NCBI GenBank assembly: GCA_030247885.1 | Contig: JAPDRO010000022.1 | Coordinates: forward strand, 186,001 to 250,000 | DNA: 64,000 bases | DNA from: Taxawa tesnikishii (nom. ined.) | Lineage: Eukaryota > Ascomycota > Dothideomycetes > Dothideales | Reading direction: 5' to 3' | In this document: piece by piece, positions 44,828-54,100 of the stretch | Numbering within the stretch: position 1 is the stretch's first letter | Layout: the number at the start of each line of letters is the position of its first letter | Program-made: the position numbers and the translations under genes | The notes under the pieces: generated by a model | Database searches by the model: none | Told to the model about the DNA's origin: nothing | Seen by the model: the letters and a program-made list of their open reading frames with translations, nothing else

Positions 44828-46573
44828 ATGGACGACTTCAGCGACCCAGCATGGCCGCCGGGGACTGTCAAGCTCCAACAGCTCCTCGAAGCTGAGACGA
44901 AGAGCGAGAAGAGCGCGGAGGTCATACTTCAACCAAGACCCACCGATGACCCTAACGACCCCCTGAACTGGCCGAAATGGCAGAAGTCTCTCAATTACTT
45001 CCTCGCGTCCTTCTATGCCATGATGGTGTTCGCCTTCGTGAACGCAACCTCTCCGACGTGGGGTCCGCTGGCAGACGAGCTGGGCTTCAGTGATGCTACT
45101 TTGACGAACACATACGCGATAGGGTGCGCTACGCTGGCCCTCGGAGCGCCGATGCTCATACCCTTCGCACTCAAGTATGGGTCAAGGCCAGTGTACGTGA
45201 TCTCGTCCTTTGCGCAGTTCGCCATTGCCATTTGGGCCGCCAGGACTCAAACAGCGGCAGACTGGTGGGGTGTGAACTCTGTCCAGTGCTGGATTGGTGC
45301 GCTCTCAGAAGTCCTCATCCAGATGACCATCGGCGACATGTATTTTGTGCATCAGCGTGGTTTGATGAACGCCATCTACATCTGGACGGCTAACGTTGGT
45401 TCCAACCTGGCAATCGTCGCAGCTGGCTTCATCACGGTCGACCAAGGCTGGCGATGGGTCTGGTGGTGGTGTGCCATCTTCTTCGGCATCCAGAGCATTA
45501 TGTTCGTCTTTGGGTTTGAGGAGACCAAGTACACGCACATCGAAACACTGGAAGCACGTCAGGGAAGTGTGGTCACCGTTCCAGGTTCAGGGACAGGCGA
45601 CCAAAACCCGCTCTCGACCAATAGCAAGGTCTCGAAAGAGACTCTCACTGCACCGGGTCAAGCAGTCGTCGGTATCAACTCGCAAGAAGATCTTGCCCAC
45701 CAGCTCAATAGCCTTCACATATCTCCCAACAAGTCGCGCAAGCCGTACTGGCAGCGTCTCAACCTGCTGACCGCGACTCCCGGCCCGTGGTCGCACTTCC
45801 TCCGACATTCCTGGCAACCCTTCATGATTCTCGCTACCATCCCCGGTGTGCTCTACTGCGCGCTCATCTACGCCCTGCTCACCGCCCAATCTACTGTCCA
45901 GACCACCGCAGTTAGCATGTACATGCTTGATCCACCCTACAACTTCAACGCGTCGCAAATCGGCCTCATGAGCCTTGCCCCGTTCGTTGGCACTACACTG
46001 GGTACTATTGTCTGCGGTCCAATCTCCGACTATGTGGCCCTGCGCCTAGCGAAGCGCAACAGAGGAATCTACGAGCCTGAGATGCGCTTCTGGGTTTTCC
46101 TGCCATTCATTCCGTTCCAGCTTGCCGGCGGCTGGTGGTTCGGATACTCGCTCGCACAAGGGAGGCCTTGGCCCCAGGTTGCCGTCGCCTACGGATTCTG
46201 TAACTTCGGCTCTGCGCCGATCCAGAGTTTGGCGCTGACTTACATGCTCGATGCGTACAATGGTAAGTCCCCCATCGATCTATGTGTCTTGCACCATAGC
46301 ACTGACTCATGCTCTATAGACATTATCGGCGACGCCCTCACCGGAGTGACATTTGTCCGCAACCTCTTCAGCACCATCTTCGTCTTCGCAATGCCTGCGT
46401 GGATCGCCGCGATCGGCATGGCGAACGTGTTCAATATGATCGGCGCATTCAGCGTCGCCATCCTGTGCTCCGCCGCCCTCTTCATCTGGCGGGGCAAGCT
46501 TTTCCGTGTCAAGACGGCGAAGGTGTATCAGTACTACGCCAGGAAGCAATTTGAGGCGAGGCCGATCTATTAA
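44828..46573 (+). CDS. major facilitator superfamily transporter
   Basis: Plasma-membrane-type MFS transporter, 562 residues, 12 predicted helices. The N-terminus carries DDPNDPLNWPKWQKSLNYFL, the usual lead of fungal drug:H+ antiporter-1 family proteins. Helix 2 and loop 2-3 (CATLALGAPMLIPFALKYGSRPVYV) correspond to motif A. A roughly 90-residue central loop follows helix 6, and C-terminal helices include GLMSLAPFVGTTLGTIVCGPISDY. One intron, 46263-46319 (GTAAGT, GCACTGACTC, TATAG), 57 nt and stop-free, so the frame is also open through it; the spliced form YNDIIGDALTGVTFVRN matches the family. The start at 44828 is the first ATG in frame. The substrate is unknown; an amine, polyamine or drug is possible. 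Confidence 0.92.
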   Translation: MDDFSDPAWPPGTVKLQQLLEAETKSEKSAEVILQPRPTDDPNDPLNWPKWQKSLNYFLASFYAMMVFAFVNATSPTWGPLADELGFSDATLTNTYAIGCATLALGAPMLIPFALKYGSRPVYVISSFAQFAIAIWAARTQTAADWWGVNSVQCWIGALSEVLIQMTIGDMYFVHQRGLMNAIYIWTANVGSNLAIVAAGFITVDQGWRWVWWWCAIFFGIQSIMFVFGFEETKYTHIETLEARQGSVVTVPGSGTGDQNPLSTNSKVSKETLTAPGQAVVGINSQEDLAHQLNSLHISPNKSRKPYWQRLNLLTATPGPWSHFLRHSWQPFMILATIPGVLYCALIYALLTAQSTVQTTAVSMYMLDPPYNFNASQIGLMSLAPFVGTTLGTIVCGPISDYVALRLAKRNRGIYEPEMRFWVFLPFIPFQLAGGWWFGYSLAQGRPWPQVAVAYGFCNFGSAPIQSLALTYMLDAYNGKSPIDLCVLHHSTDSCSIDIIGDALTGVTFVRNLFSTIFVFAMPAWIAAIGMANVFNMIGAFSVAILCSAALFIWRGKLFRVKTAKVYQYYARKQFEARPIY

Positions 46574-46871
46574 ATATGTCTTGAAGTCCGTCAACGTATG
46601 CAGACAAGTTGAAGCAATCTAAACTATGGGCCGAATAATAGTGTGCTATACGGGCTCATGGATCTCCAGTACTGCAATCAGCCTATCCTCATATCGAGAC
46701 TGTTGATGCCTGTTCCCAAGCGTCGGGTTGTGTCGATTTAGTCGGTTTTCAAGGAGATTTCGAGCGGCAGGAGGAAGCACTGTGGAATAACGGGAGACGG
46801 TATTGAGGTAGCGGTGATACAATATATACAATAGAAAACAATTGTATTTCAAGTCAGATCACAGTGACAGA
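46574..46871. other. 3' intergenic region of the MFS gene
   Basis: AT-rich spacer between the MFS gene and the first tRNA gene. Nothing recognised. Confidence 0.45.
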
Positions 46872-46955
46872 GCATCAGTGGTTTAGTGGTAAAATCCATC
46901 GTTGCCATCAAATCCAGATGTCGATGGGCCCCGCGTTCGATTCGCGGCTGATGCA
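46872..46955 (+). tRNA. tRNA-Gly(GCC) with intron
   Basis: Perfect cloverleaf: acceptor stem GCATCAG/CTGATGC, D arm GGTTTAGTGGTAAAATC, anticodon stem CATCG/CGATG, T arm CCGCG-TTCGATT-CGCGG, discriminator A. The anticodon GCC is followed by A and then a 13-nt intron (TCAAATCCAGATG), the canonical position one base 3' of the anticodon. Mature length 71 nt. A T-run for RNA polymerase III termination follows within 10 bases. Confidence 0.95.
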
Positions 46956-47438
46956 ATCCTTTTGCTTTTGCACTTTATCTTGTTGCAAGGACATGGAATT
47001 CAGGAAGGTGATGGATGGTAAGTAAGAAAGAAAAGATAAGTTTTGTTTTATAGTCTCGGCGACCTCCGGCAACAGCCTGCTACACATGAGTACGAAGGCA
47101 ATTTTCTGTTGGTAAGAAAGACAGACGTCTCATAGAAGGTTGCAACTTACTTAAGTATGTTGTGATAAGTCGACATGATTTAGCAGGGTATTCAGCAGGG
47201 TATTCAGCAGGGCATTTGTTGGTATTAACAGCATGGAGTTGCTAGCACAGGCGTGGGAAGCACTGCCGGGGATCAGAAGCCGGTTCCGTGTAACCAACCA
47301 TACACGGCTCATCACAGATAGAGCTGTTTGCCTGTCGTATCAAATACTAGGAGTATACCCAAAAAGTTTGCCTTGGGCTGTCTCGATGATAACCACAGAT
47401 CTTGGGGCTGTATATATATGCTGTATAAGGGCAAAAAA
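46956..47438. other. spacer between the inverted tRNA-Gly pair
   Basis: 483 bp, AT-rich. It contains a short tandem of GGTATTCAGCA units (about 47184-47217, two full copies and a variant third). No coding frame of note. Confidence 0.6.
47184..47217 (+). repeat. short tandem repeat GGTATTCAGCA
   Basis: Units of about 12 bp (CAGGGTATTCAG) repeat two to three times, the last diverging to GGGCATTTG. Confidence 0.8.
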
Positions 47439-47522
47439 TGCATCAGCCGCGAATCGAACGCGGGGCCCATCGACATCTGGATTTGATGGCAACGATGGAT
47501 TTTACCACTAAACCACTGATGC
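47439..47522 (-). tRNA. tRNA-Gly(GCC) with intron, second copy
   Basis: On the minus strand, base-for-base identical to the copy at 46872-46955 over all 84 nt, including the 13-nt intron. It is followed by a T6 terminator. The two genes face each other. Confidence 0.95.
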
Positions 47523-47902
47523 TCTGCTATGGAAGATAAGCAGTATTAGTATTATATATAGCAGACCATAACGCGATACGCGCGCGAACCTGCCTAGAGT
47601 CTAGAGAAGTGCCGCAGCGCCGTACATCGTTTGGTAGGTGCCAGGAACAAGGAGGTATGCGATACTTCGAGCTCTAGTGGCTCGATCTTATTACTTTAAT
47701 CGTGGAGAGGAGACGAATTATCGACACCTAACGCCAGGGGTGGACGAGTCCGATTCGAATCCGATGCATCTCTACCATCGGGAACGCTTCTGAGGAGCAT
47801 AGTTGATCTCTCTATAAATTGCTTCAGCGGCCGCGACACCATCTGTCTGTGTATTCCCAATTGATGTAATGAACAGTAATATCTCCAGCCAGTGAAGGGG
47901 GA
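47523..47902. other. intergenic region
   Basis: AT-rich spacer. A GATTCGAATC palindrome at about 47752-47761 resembles a B box but no cloverleaf can be drawn around it. Confidence 0.45.
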
Positions 47903-49057
47903 TCAAGACGAAGGCGTCGGCGTCGGCGTCGGCGTCGACGTCTGCACCACCCTAACCTCGTCCACATACCACGTAAAACTAGGACTAGGCGTCGCCGCAT
48001 TGTAGCAAAACACCGCCGCACTTGGGCAAGGCGCCGCGGCGGCCCACATTCTGAACGTCGCGGTACCGTCTCCGTTGTCAGTCCCATAACTAGCCACCAC
48101 GTCCTCCGAGATCGTGCCTGGGAACGTCTGCAGGGCCCAGTCCCCGTTCGCATTCACGATGCTGGGCGTATCGAGTGTCAAGCAGCTGCCACATTCCGTT
48201 ATGCTTGTCGGGCCGAGAAAAATGGCCTGAACGGTCTGGACGCCGCTAGGGACCACGGTCTTCCAGTAGAACGTGAAGGAGAACCCACCAGGGAAGGGAA
48301 TCGTAATATCCTGATAGATCGAGCCGCCATTAGCAGCCGAGAAGGCCCAGGTACCGACTGCAGCGTCGTAGTTTTCGAAGAAGCAGGTCCCGGTGCCGCC
48401 ATTGCACCCCCGATGGTCCAGCCTTCAGTGGTGTCGGTCGTTTGTGTCGCGCTTTGCCGCTTCTGCTGACGGGACGCACCACGCTTGATTCTGCTATTGG
48501 CAGTGCTGGACTCGAACGAAGGATTTTTATTGCGACAGCAGAGCCGGAAAGGGTGGCGATGGTGCCTGTGAAGGTTTTGGTAGGTATCGGGGTCCTGACG
48601 CTTGCAGCAGTCGTTGATGTTGATGTTGATCTCGAATTGGAAGTCGTGGTCGCGCGAGAACTGTGACGATATGAGCAGCGCTCTGAGCAAAACGTATGGC
48701 TACTTACGACGTAGACGATGTCCTACTCGAGCTTGATGTCCTGCTCGAGCTCGATGTTCGCGACGAGGTCTTCGACGTACTAGACTTTGCAGAAGACGAA
48801 ACCGCTACAACGCCGCACACACCGTACTTTGGTTGGCAACCGACCCCACTGTATAGAGGGTTACTCTGTGGGCCGCAAAATCCGAGCAGGGAACATGAGC
48901 TGCCGAACTTGGAGCCGATACATGTCTGCTTGACCAGTGGTCCGCACAGCCCGAGCTTGCTGACTGTCAAGGCGCTGTCACGGACAGCCAAAGACAAGGC
49001 AGGTTCGACCGCTTGAGAGAGAATGAGCAGCAAAGGGATCGAGATAGAACGCCACAT
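47903..49057 (-). CDS. secreted hevein-domain (chitin-binding) protein with beta-sandwich-like C-domain
   Basis: About 369 residues; exons 49057-48708 and 48660-47903 (47-nt intron, GTAAGT ... GTCACAG). Signal peptide MWRSISIPLLLILSQAVEPALS. Residues about 28-75 form a hevein-like chitin-binding type 1 module (LGLCGPLVKQTCIGSKFG, SLLGFCG, GVGCQPKYGVC), in which two of the usual Cys appear replaced by Ser. A long Ser/Thr linker follows, then a possible KR protease site (IKRGASRQQKRQ) and a C-terminal domain (GCNGGTGTCFFENYDAAVGTWAF ... SFTWYVDEVRVV) that looks like a jelly-roll carbohydrate-binding fold, ending in a TP repeat. Frame slips at TTTTT 48524-48528 and CCCCC 48407-48411 (+ strand); each needs one more base. 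Cell-wall or plant-interaction role is inferred only from the hevein module. An upstream ATG (49099) is possible but spoils the signal peptide. Confidence 0.75.
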
Positions 49058-49837
49058 GGTAAGATAGATATCGGCGCGTTTCAAGCATAGGTTGTGCACA
49101 GAAGAAATGCTTGAGCTTACCTTCTTGTACTCTCTTGCCTACAAGGATGTCACCAGTTGAGTTCCTGCCCAGGCTGAACGTGTTATACACTTTTCTCTTT
49201 TTGGTCAAGAACATGCATAACAAGTCCCTCGTTAAGCTGAATCTGTGAGTTTGATGAGGTGTCAAGGTGGTGGTTCAGCCAGCCATGTGCCGTTCGAGGC
49301 TTCTTCAGGCCCTCTGGTAAGGTTCTCATCATTGAGTTGGGGTTCCAAGCCTTCGCCAACTTTAATATAAGATAGAGGGATCATGTGACCTAATCCCACC
49401 GTCACTTCGGTATCACCCTCTTCCCGATTCGACCATTCGGTAGAGCCGAGGCTACGCGAGTCGACGAATCGCTGCAGCATGCGGGCTCAGCAACGCGAAA
49501 ACACCGCAAGACGCGTTTGTTTGACATCCTACTCTGAAGGTTGCCTTGAGGAAGTGTGAATGACGGTCAGGTTGGTGTGGCGCTTGCACTCGTCTAGATT
49601 CGAGCATGAGCTTGGGACTCAGGTCACACATCTCGTCACGTATCTGCATGCATTTATATGTGAGTATAGTGAGAAGGGAATAAGCGATTCGCCATTACGA
49701 GTGTGCAGACCTTGTCTTATTTTCACACTCCGCATTGTCCTCCTCGTCGAATCTGACCATCCTCGGGCAGCACAGAAACACAAACCCCTTGTCAAGGAGG
49801 AAACATACCATGATATCCTTTGCCCACCAACGCCACG
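49058..49837. other. intergenic region
   Basis: Upstream of the chitin-binding gene and downstream of Yth1. No supported gene. Confidence 0.5.
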
Positions 49838-50776
49838 CTAACGAAGAATGACATGATCCCATATTCCAAAGTTCCCCGACTCAACCTCCTCTACCGCCTC
49901 TCCATCCACCACGACCGCCACCCCTCTCCGTCTCCTTCCCCAGCCTCTTCCCGCTCCGCCTTCACCCCGCTCAAACCTCTCCCTTCTCCTCTCCTCTTCT
50001 GCGTAGAACTCTTCTTCGCGCTCCTCCTGTTCCCTCTTCAACTCCTCCTCATCCTTGACTTTCCGCACTTCGGGCTTCCTCATGTCCTTGTCATCTATCC
50101 ACTTCGGATGCGCTCCGTGCTCACAAGATACAACGTTATCTCTATCTGGCGGACCGGCGCGACCATTCGGACAGAACCCGGCGAGGTAGAAGGGGCAGAT
50201 GTTGGCGTGTTTGATGTGTCGGAGGCTGCAGTGGGGCCCTAATGGGCAGAAGCCGCGCGCATAGTGCGGACAGGGCGGAAGGCGGAGCGGGAGGTGGGCG
50301 CGATATGGATGTATGTGCCTATCAAGTCATCGCGTCAGCGTGCCCTGCACATAGTACAGATGCGACAGGTCCGTCAGAGCAGCAAAAACAGAAGCAACAC
50401 TTACAGTCATCTCCTGGGGACAGATTCCGTATCGCGAAAACTCCTTGCATTCCCTCTCTCCCCTCAGATCAAAGGTATGCGCAAACTCGCACGCGTCTCC
50501 CTTCTTGCATAACCCTCGTTGGTAGTGTTTGCAGATGAGATGGCCGATTCCGGAACGCTCGTTGGGCGGCGTGTAGTGGCGATCAGGGCATGCTGGACCC
50601 AGTGGACAGTGACCTGCTTTGTATGCGGAGCAGATGGGCCGCGTGAGCTTGGAGGGGTAGCCGAAGCCGGGATAGGTTTGTTTTAGGAAGGGGAGGAAGC
50701 CGAGCTGTGGGGTGGGCGCAGAGGAGGGATTGACGATCTGATCGGTGAGTGACGGGTGTACGGTAGCTGTTGCCAT
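49838..50776 (-). CDS. YTH1: mRNA 3'-end processing factor Yth1 / CPSF30
   Basis: Polyadenylation-complex subunit that recognises the AAUAAA-type signal. About 284 residues. Exons 50776-50405 and 50318-49838; the 86-nt intron has a GTAAGT donor and TTGATAG acceptor. Five CCCH zinc fingers in order: ICSAYKAGHCPLGPACPDRH, ICKHYQRGLCKKGDACEFAH, ECKEFSRYGICPQ...YIH, CPHYARGFCPLGPHCSLRH, ICPFYLAGFCPNG...CEHGAH, followed by PKWIDDKDMRKPEVRKV and a charged Arg/Glu tail. The frame slips at CC 50413-50414 (inside finger 3, restoring PQGDDCTYIH) and at GGG 50273-50275 (before finger 4), each as if a base were missing. The C-terminal 35 residues may also be off frame, since an alternative frame gives RGG-like sequence. 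The start at 50776 is preferred over an ATG 26 codons upstream. Divergent from the Smr gene. Confidence 0.88.
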
Positions 50777-51548
50777 GACGGAAACAGTGTAGAGCGTGTT
50801 GATGTGTTGTGCGGTCGAGTTCGTGTGTAATGACTGTTGTAGAACGATTTTCATATGAAGCTCGATGGAAGCTGAAGCTGCAGCAAGCGGCTCCTACGGG
50901 CGCTAGTCAACTGAACCTTATATAAGCGGCTGGCCGGGATGCTGGCATTCAATTCAATGCAAGATGGGCCATGAATAGAAGATGCGTCCACACCTTCCGG
51001 AACGGGGCAGTTGTGTGCCGTTACAAATCGAACACTTCTTACGAGCATCGTTCTTATTCGCGCTAGGCGAATGCAACAGTTCTGAAGCGCTGAAGAAGCG
51101 TGGAGCAGAGCGACTTTCGATCTCGCATGCCAAGAAGCGGTAGATCGTCCATCTCCACAGTTGCTGTCAGTCCAGGGCAAGGCGAGGCAGTGACGGTGAC
51201 GGTGAGCTTGAACGTTGCAGCACCGCCGGAGCCTCTCTCGCTTCCTCCACACTGCCACCTCCCAATCTGCGACGATAACAACGGCCATCATCACCCCTCG
51301 CCCGTCACGCTTTCCCACTCAGACAACACTGCCCTATAGCAGCGCCTGCTAAGCAGCCACCGCCTTCACTCGCCTGAGACCTCGCCGCGTTTGGCGTGGC
51401 CTGCCCTTACCGCTGCCACCAACCCTCCGTGTCCTCCGCGCCTAACGACAACAACCCGACTGCTTTGAGAGCTGTCGCCCCCTTCTATGCAGCGCGTTAT
51501 CAAGTACCATCTCCGGAGTACCCCTGTTAAGCATAGCTTCACGAGAAC
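50777..51548. promoter_or_regulatory. bidirectional promoter, Yth1 / Smr gene
   Basis: 772 bp between divergent starts. The side next to the Smr gene is C-rich with CCACC and CGCCT motifs, typical of a fungal 5' leader. No named site is seen. Confidence 0.5.
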
Positions 51549-53864
51549 ATGGTCTCGGACAAGATCTACGACATCTGCCTGCCGGTCCTGCGGGACGACT
51601 CCATCTCTGAGGAGGACAAGACCGACAAGCTCGAGGAAGTCCTCAGGAAGGAGGCCTCTCTGACCGGCAAGGCGCTCGAAGATGCCGTTCTAGGTGTTTT
51701 ATGGCGGCGCAGAGACTCGCAGACCAATTCCACCTCTCCTCCGTATACACGCCCGACCATCATCCGGCGTCCGTCGCCCGCGCCATGGCAGCAGATCCAG
51801 CGCTCCGCCACTCCAGTCTCGTCCTCACCACGTAGCGTGAGTGGCACCATCAACCCGCCTCCTGGCTTCGGAATAGCACCCCTGCTCTTACGCGCGCAAA
51901 ATCACACACCGCATCTCCCTTCACCTCGCCAAGACCATCACCGCGTCTTGCGTTCGCAAGCCCCGTCATTCCACACAGCCCTAGCCTGAGCGCTTACCAA
52001 TTCAGCGAGCCCAGTCCAACGACAGAAAACTATGGAGATTTGGGCAGCGACAATGTGGACTGGCTGGTCAATGACGATGCAAGCAGCAGCACCTCCTTCG
52101 GAGATAGCGGCTTTTACGGTTCTGGAGAGTATGTGCAGCCATACATCGACATGAGCCCGTACGACATGCTGCGCTCAATCCTGCGCGATGACAAGTCTGA
52201 CGAAGAGCTGGAGAAGATCCTCGAGGCCAATGGGTACGATTTGAGCCAGACCATCATGGCATTGACCGAAGCACAAAATACCGAGGACCAGCAGATGGCA
52301 GCTCAGTCGCACAATCGGACCTACCTGGTTGGAAAGTCCATGAGTCCAAATTCGAGGCCGCTCACGCCTGCCGGCCAGGCCAAGAGCCCCGTAGTGTGCA
52401 GGTACTGGCTCCAGACGGGACACTGCGCGCGCGCAGACTGCAGATTTGCCCACGATCTTACTAACCACATCTGCAAGTGCGTGGTGTGTTTACCGATCCA
52501 ATGTTCGTGGCTGACAGTAACAGGTATTGGATGATGGGTAATTGTTTGGCCGGTGACTCCTGCATATTTTCTCACGACCCATCTGCTCTGATGTCCCGCA
52601 TGGCTATTGATGGCAACTCCACTCCACCTACACAGACTGCTCAGCCGAACTTCCAATTGTCGGACTACGACTCTTTCCCTGCCCTACAGCCGACTACGTC
52701 GAATCCGTACGAGGATCAGCAACCAGCGATGAGCACGCCGCCAATGCAGCCTTCAGCTATGGCATTCGTACCTGGACTGAACGTCTTTCCGAATTTTGTC
52801 CCAGCGGCGTCACGCAGCAGACCAGGCTCGCGCCCGACCAGCCGCCACGCATCTCGCACAGTCACGCCATCTGCTCCAGCACTCAACGACGACGAAGCGT
52901 TCCCGACCCTGGGATCCGCAGCAGCCAACAGGCCAAACAAACGCCACGGCAAGCGCGGCCACGGTCACAGTTCTCAAAAGGAGAGCTCAGCGCCCACGCC
53001 CTCTTCTCTTGCCGACGTCGTCCGCATGTCGCCATCGCCATCGCCCATGTTGCAAACACGCCGCGGTCTCCGCCCGACAAAATCATACACCGGCAGCCGC
53101 GAAGACAGCGCCGCAGCGCAAGCCATTCCCGCGCCTGAGCATGTACCATGGCTGGAAACTGGCGAGAGCGCGAATCGTGCGTACCTCAAGGCGCGCGCCG
53201 AGGCCTTCAAACACGGAGGACTGCGCAACAAGTTCCTGCAGAGCGCAGCGCAGGCCTGGAACCGCAACGACGCGCGTGGCGCAAAGGCTCTGAGTCTGCG
53301 CGGACAGAACGAGAACGATCTGATGCGCAAGGCGCACCGGGAGGCTGCGCAGTTGCTGTACGAGGAGCGCAACAAGAGCAGCAACAGCTCTCAGGAGCTG
53401 TACGTCGATCTACACGGTAAGTCTTGCCCCCGATCTTCTACTCCCCCCCCCCCGCCACCCGCACGAAAGCTGACGTGTGTGAACCAGGTCTTCACCCTGA
53501 AGAAGCAGTCTCGTACCTAACAACCTGCCTCCTGGAACACGCAATTTCTTCACGTCCCGTCTACGCCATCTGCGGCACCGGCCATCACTCCAAGAACGGC
53601 AAGGACAAAGTCGGCAAGGCCGTCCGCACGTTCCTGAACGAGTGGCGCTACGCCTTCCGCGAGTTCAGCGTGCCTGGAGATCGCAACAACGTCGGTGGCA
53701 TTCTGGGCATCGACCCCAGCAGCTACGACAAAGAGCTGGCGAAGAAGGGAAGTCCCGAGGTAGAGGGCGATAGGGATAGCGGGGTTGGTGGGATGGAAGA
53801 TACCAAGGTCAGGATCGTTAAGGCGAGGGAGGGCTCGCGGGAGACGAGCGAAACGATACGATAG
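51549..53864 (+). CDS. CUE-like / CCCH zinc finger / DUF1771 / Smr-domain protein
   Basis: About 732 residues. Exons 51549-52476, 52524-53416, 53488-53864; introns 47 nt (GTGCGT ... AACAG) and 71 nt (GTAAGT ... CCAG, with a C10-type run). Order: an N-terminal helical domain (SDKIYDICLPVLRDD), a CUE-like helix bundle (SPYDMLRSILRDDKSDEELE, NGYDLSQTIMAL), two CCCH fingers (CRYWLQTGHCARADCRFAH and YWMMGNCLAGDSCIFSH, the second split by intron 1), a low-complexity linker, a DUF1771 helical segment, and a Smr domain with YVDLHGLHPEEAV and CGTGHHSK, the active-site-like motifs. Smr proteins such as yeast Cue2 cleave mRNA on stalled or collided ribosomes; a role in no-go decay is an inference. Frame slips at GG 51870-51871 before NSTPALTRAKSH; one more base restores the frame. 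Confidence 0.85.
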
Positions 53865-54100
53865 AAGACGAATTAATGATTGAAAGAAACGTCACGATAT
53901 TTCAACCCGTCCGTCCTCTGTTCCCACATAGGTGTTGTGACTTGTGCATCAGGCTACCACCACACCGGAAGCGCTGCTTCGTCAACTAATGTGCCTCTCC
54001 TTTCCTTTCCACGCTCTACCACTTCTCTATCCCGCGCCTCCCTCCTACACCATCCACCTGCGGGATATACCCAGTCCTCTACATTCCATCGCTACAAAAC
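53865..54100. other. convergent intergenic spacer
   Basis: Short C/T-rich spacer between the Smr and amine oxidase genes. Nothing recognised. Confidence 0.5.

Noticed and set aside
47752-47761. GATTCGAATC resembling a tRNA B box
   Set aside because: It is a simple palindrome; no acceptor, D or anticodon stems can be drawn around it.
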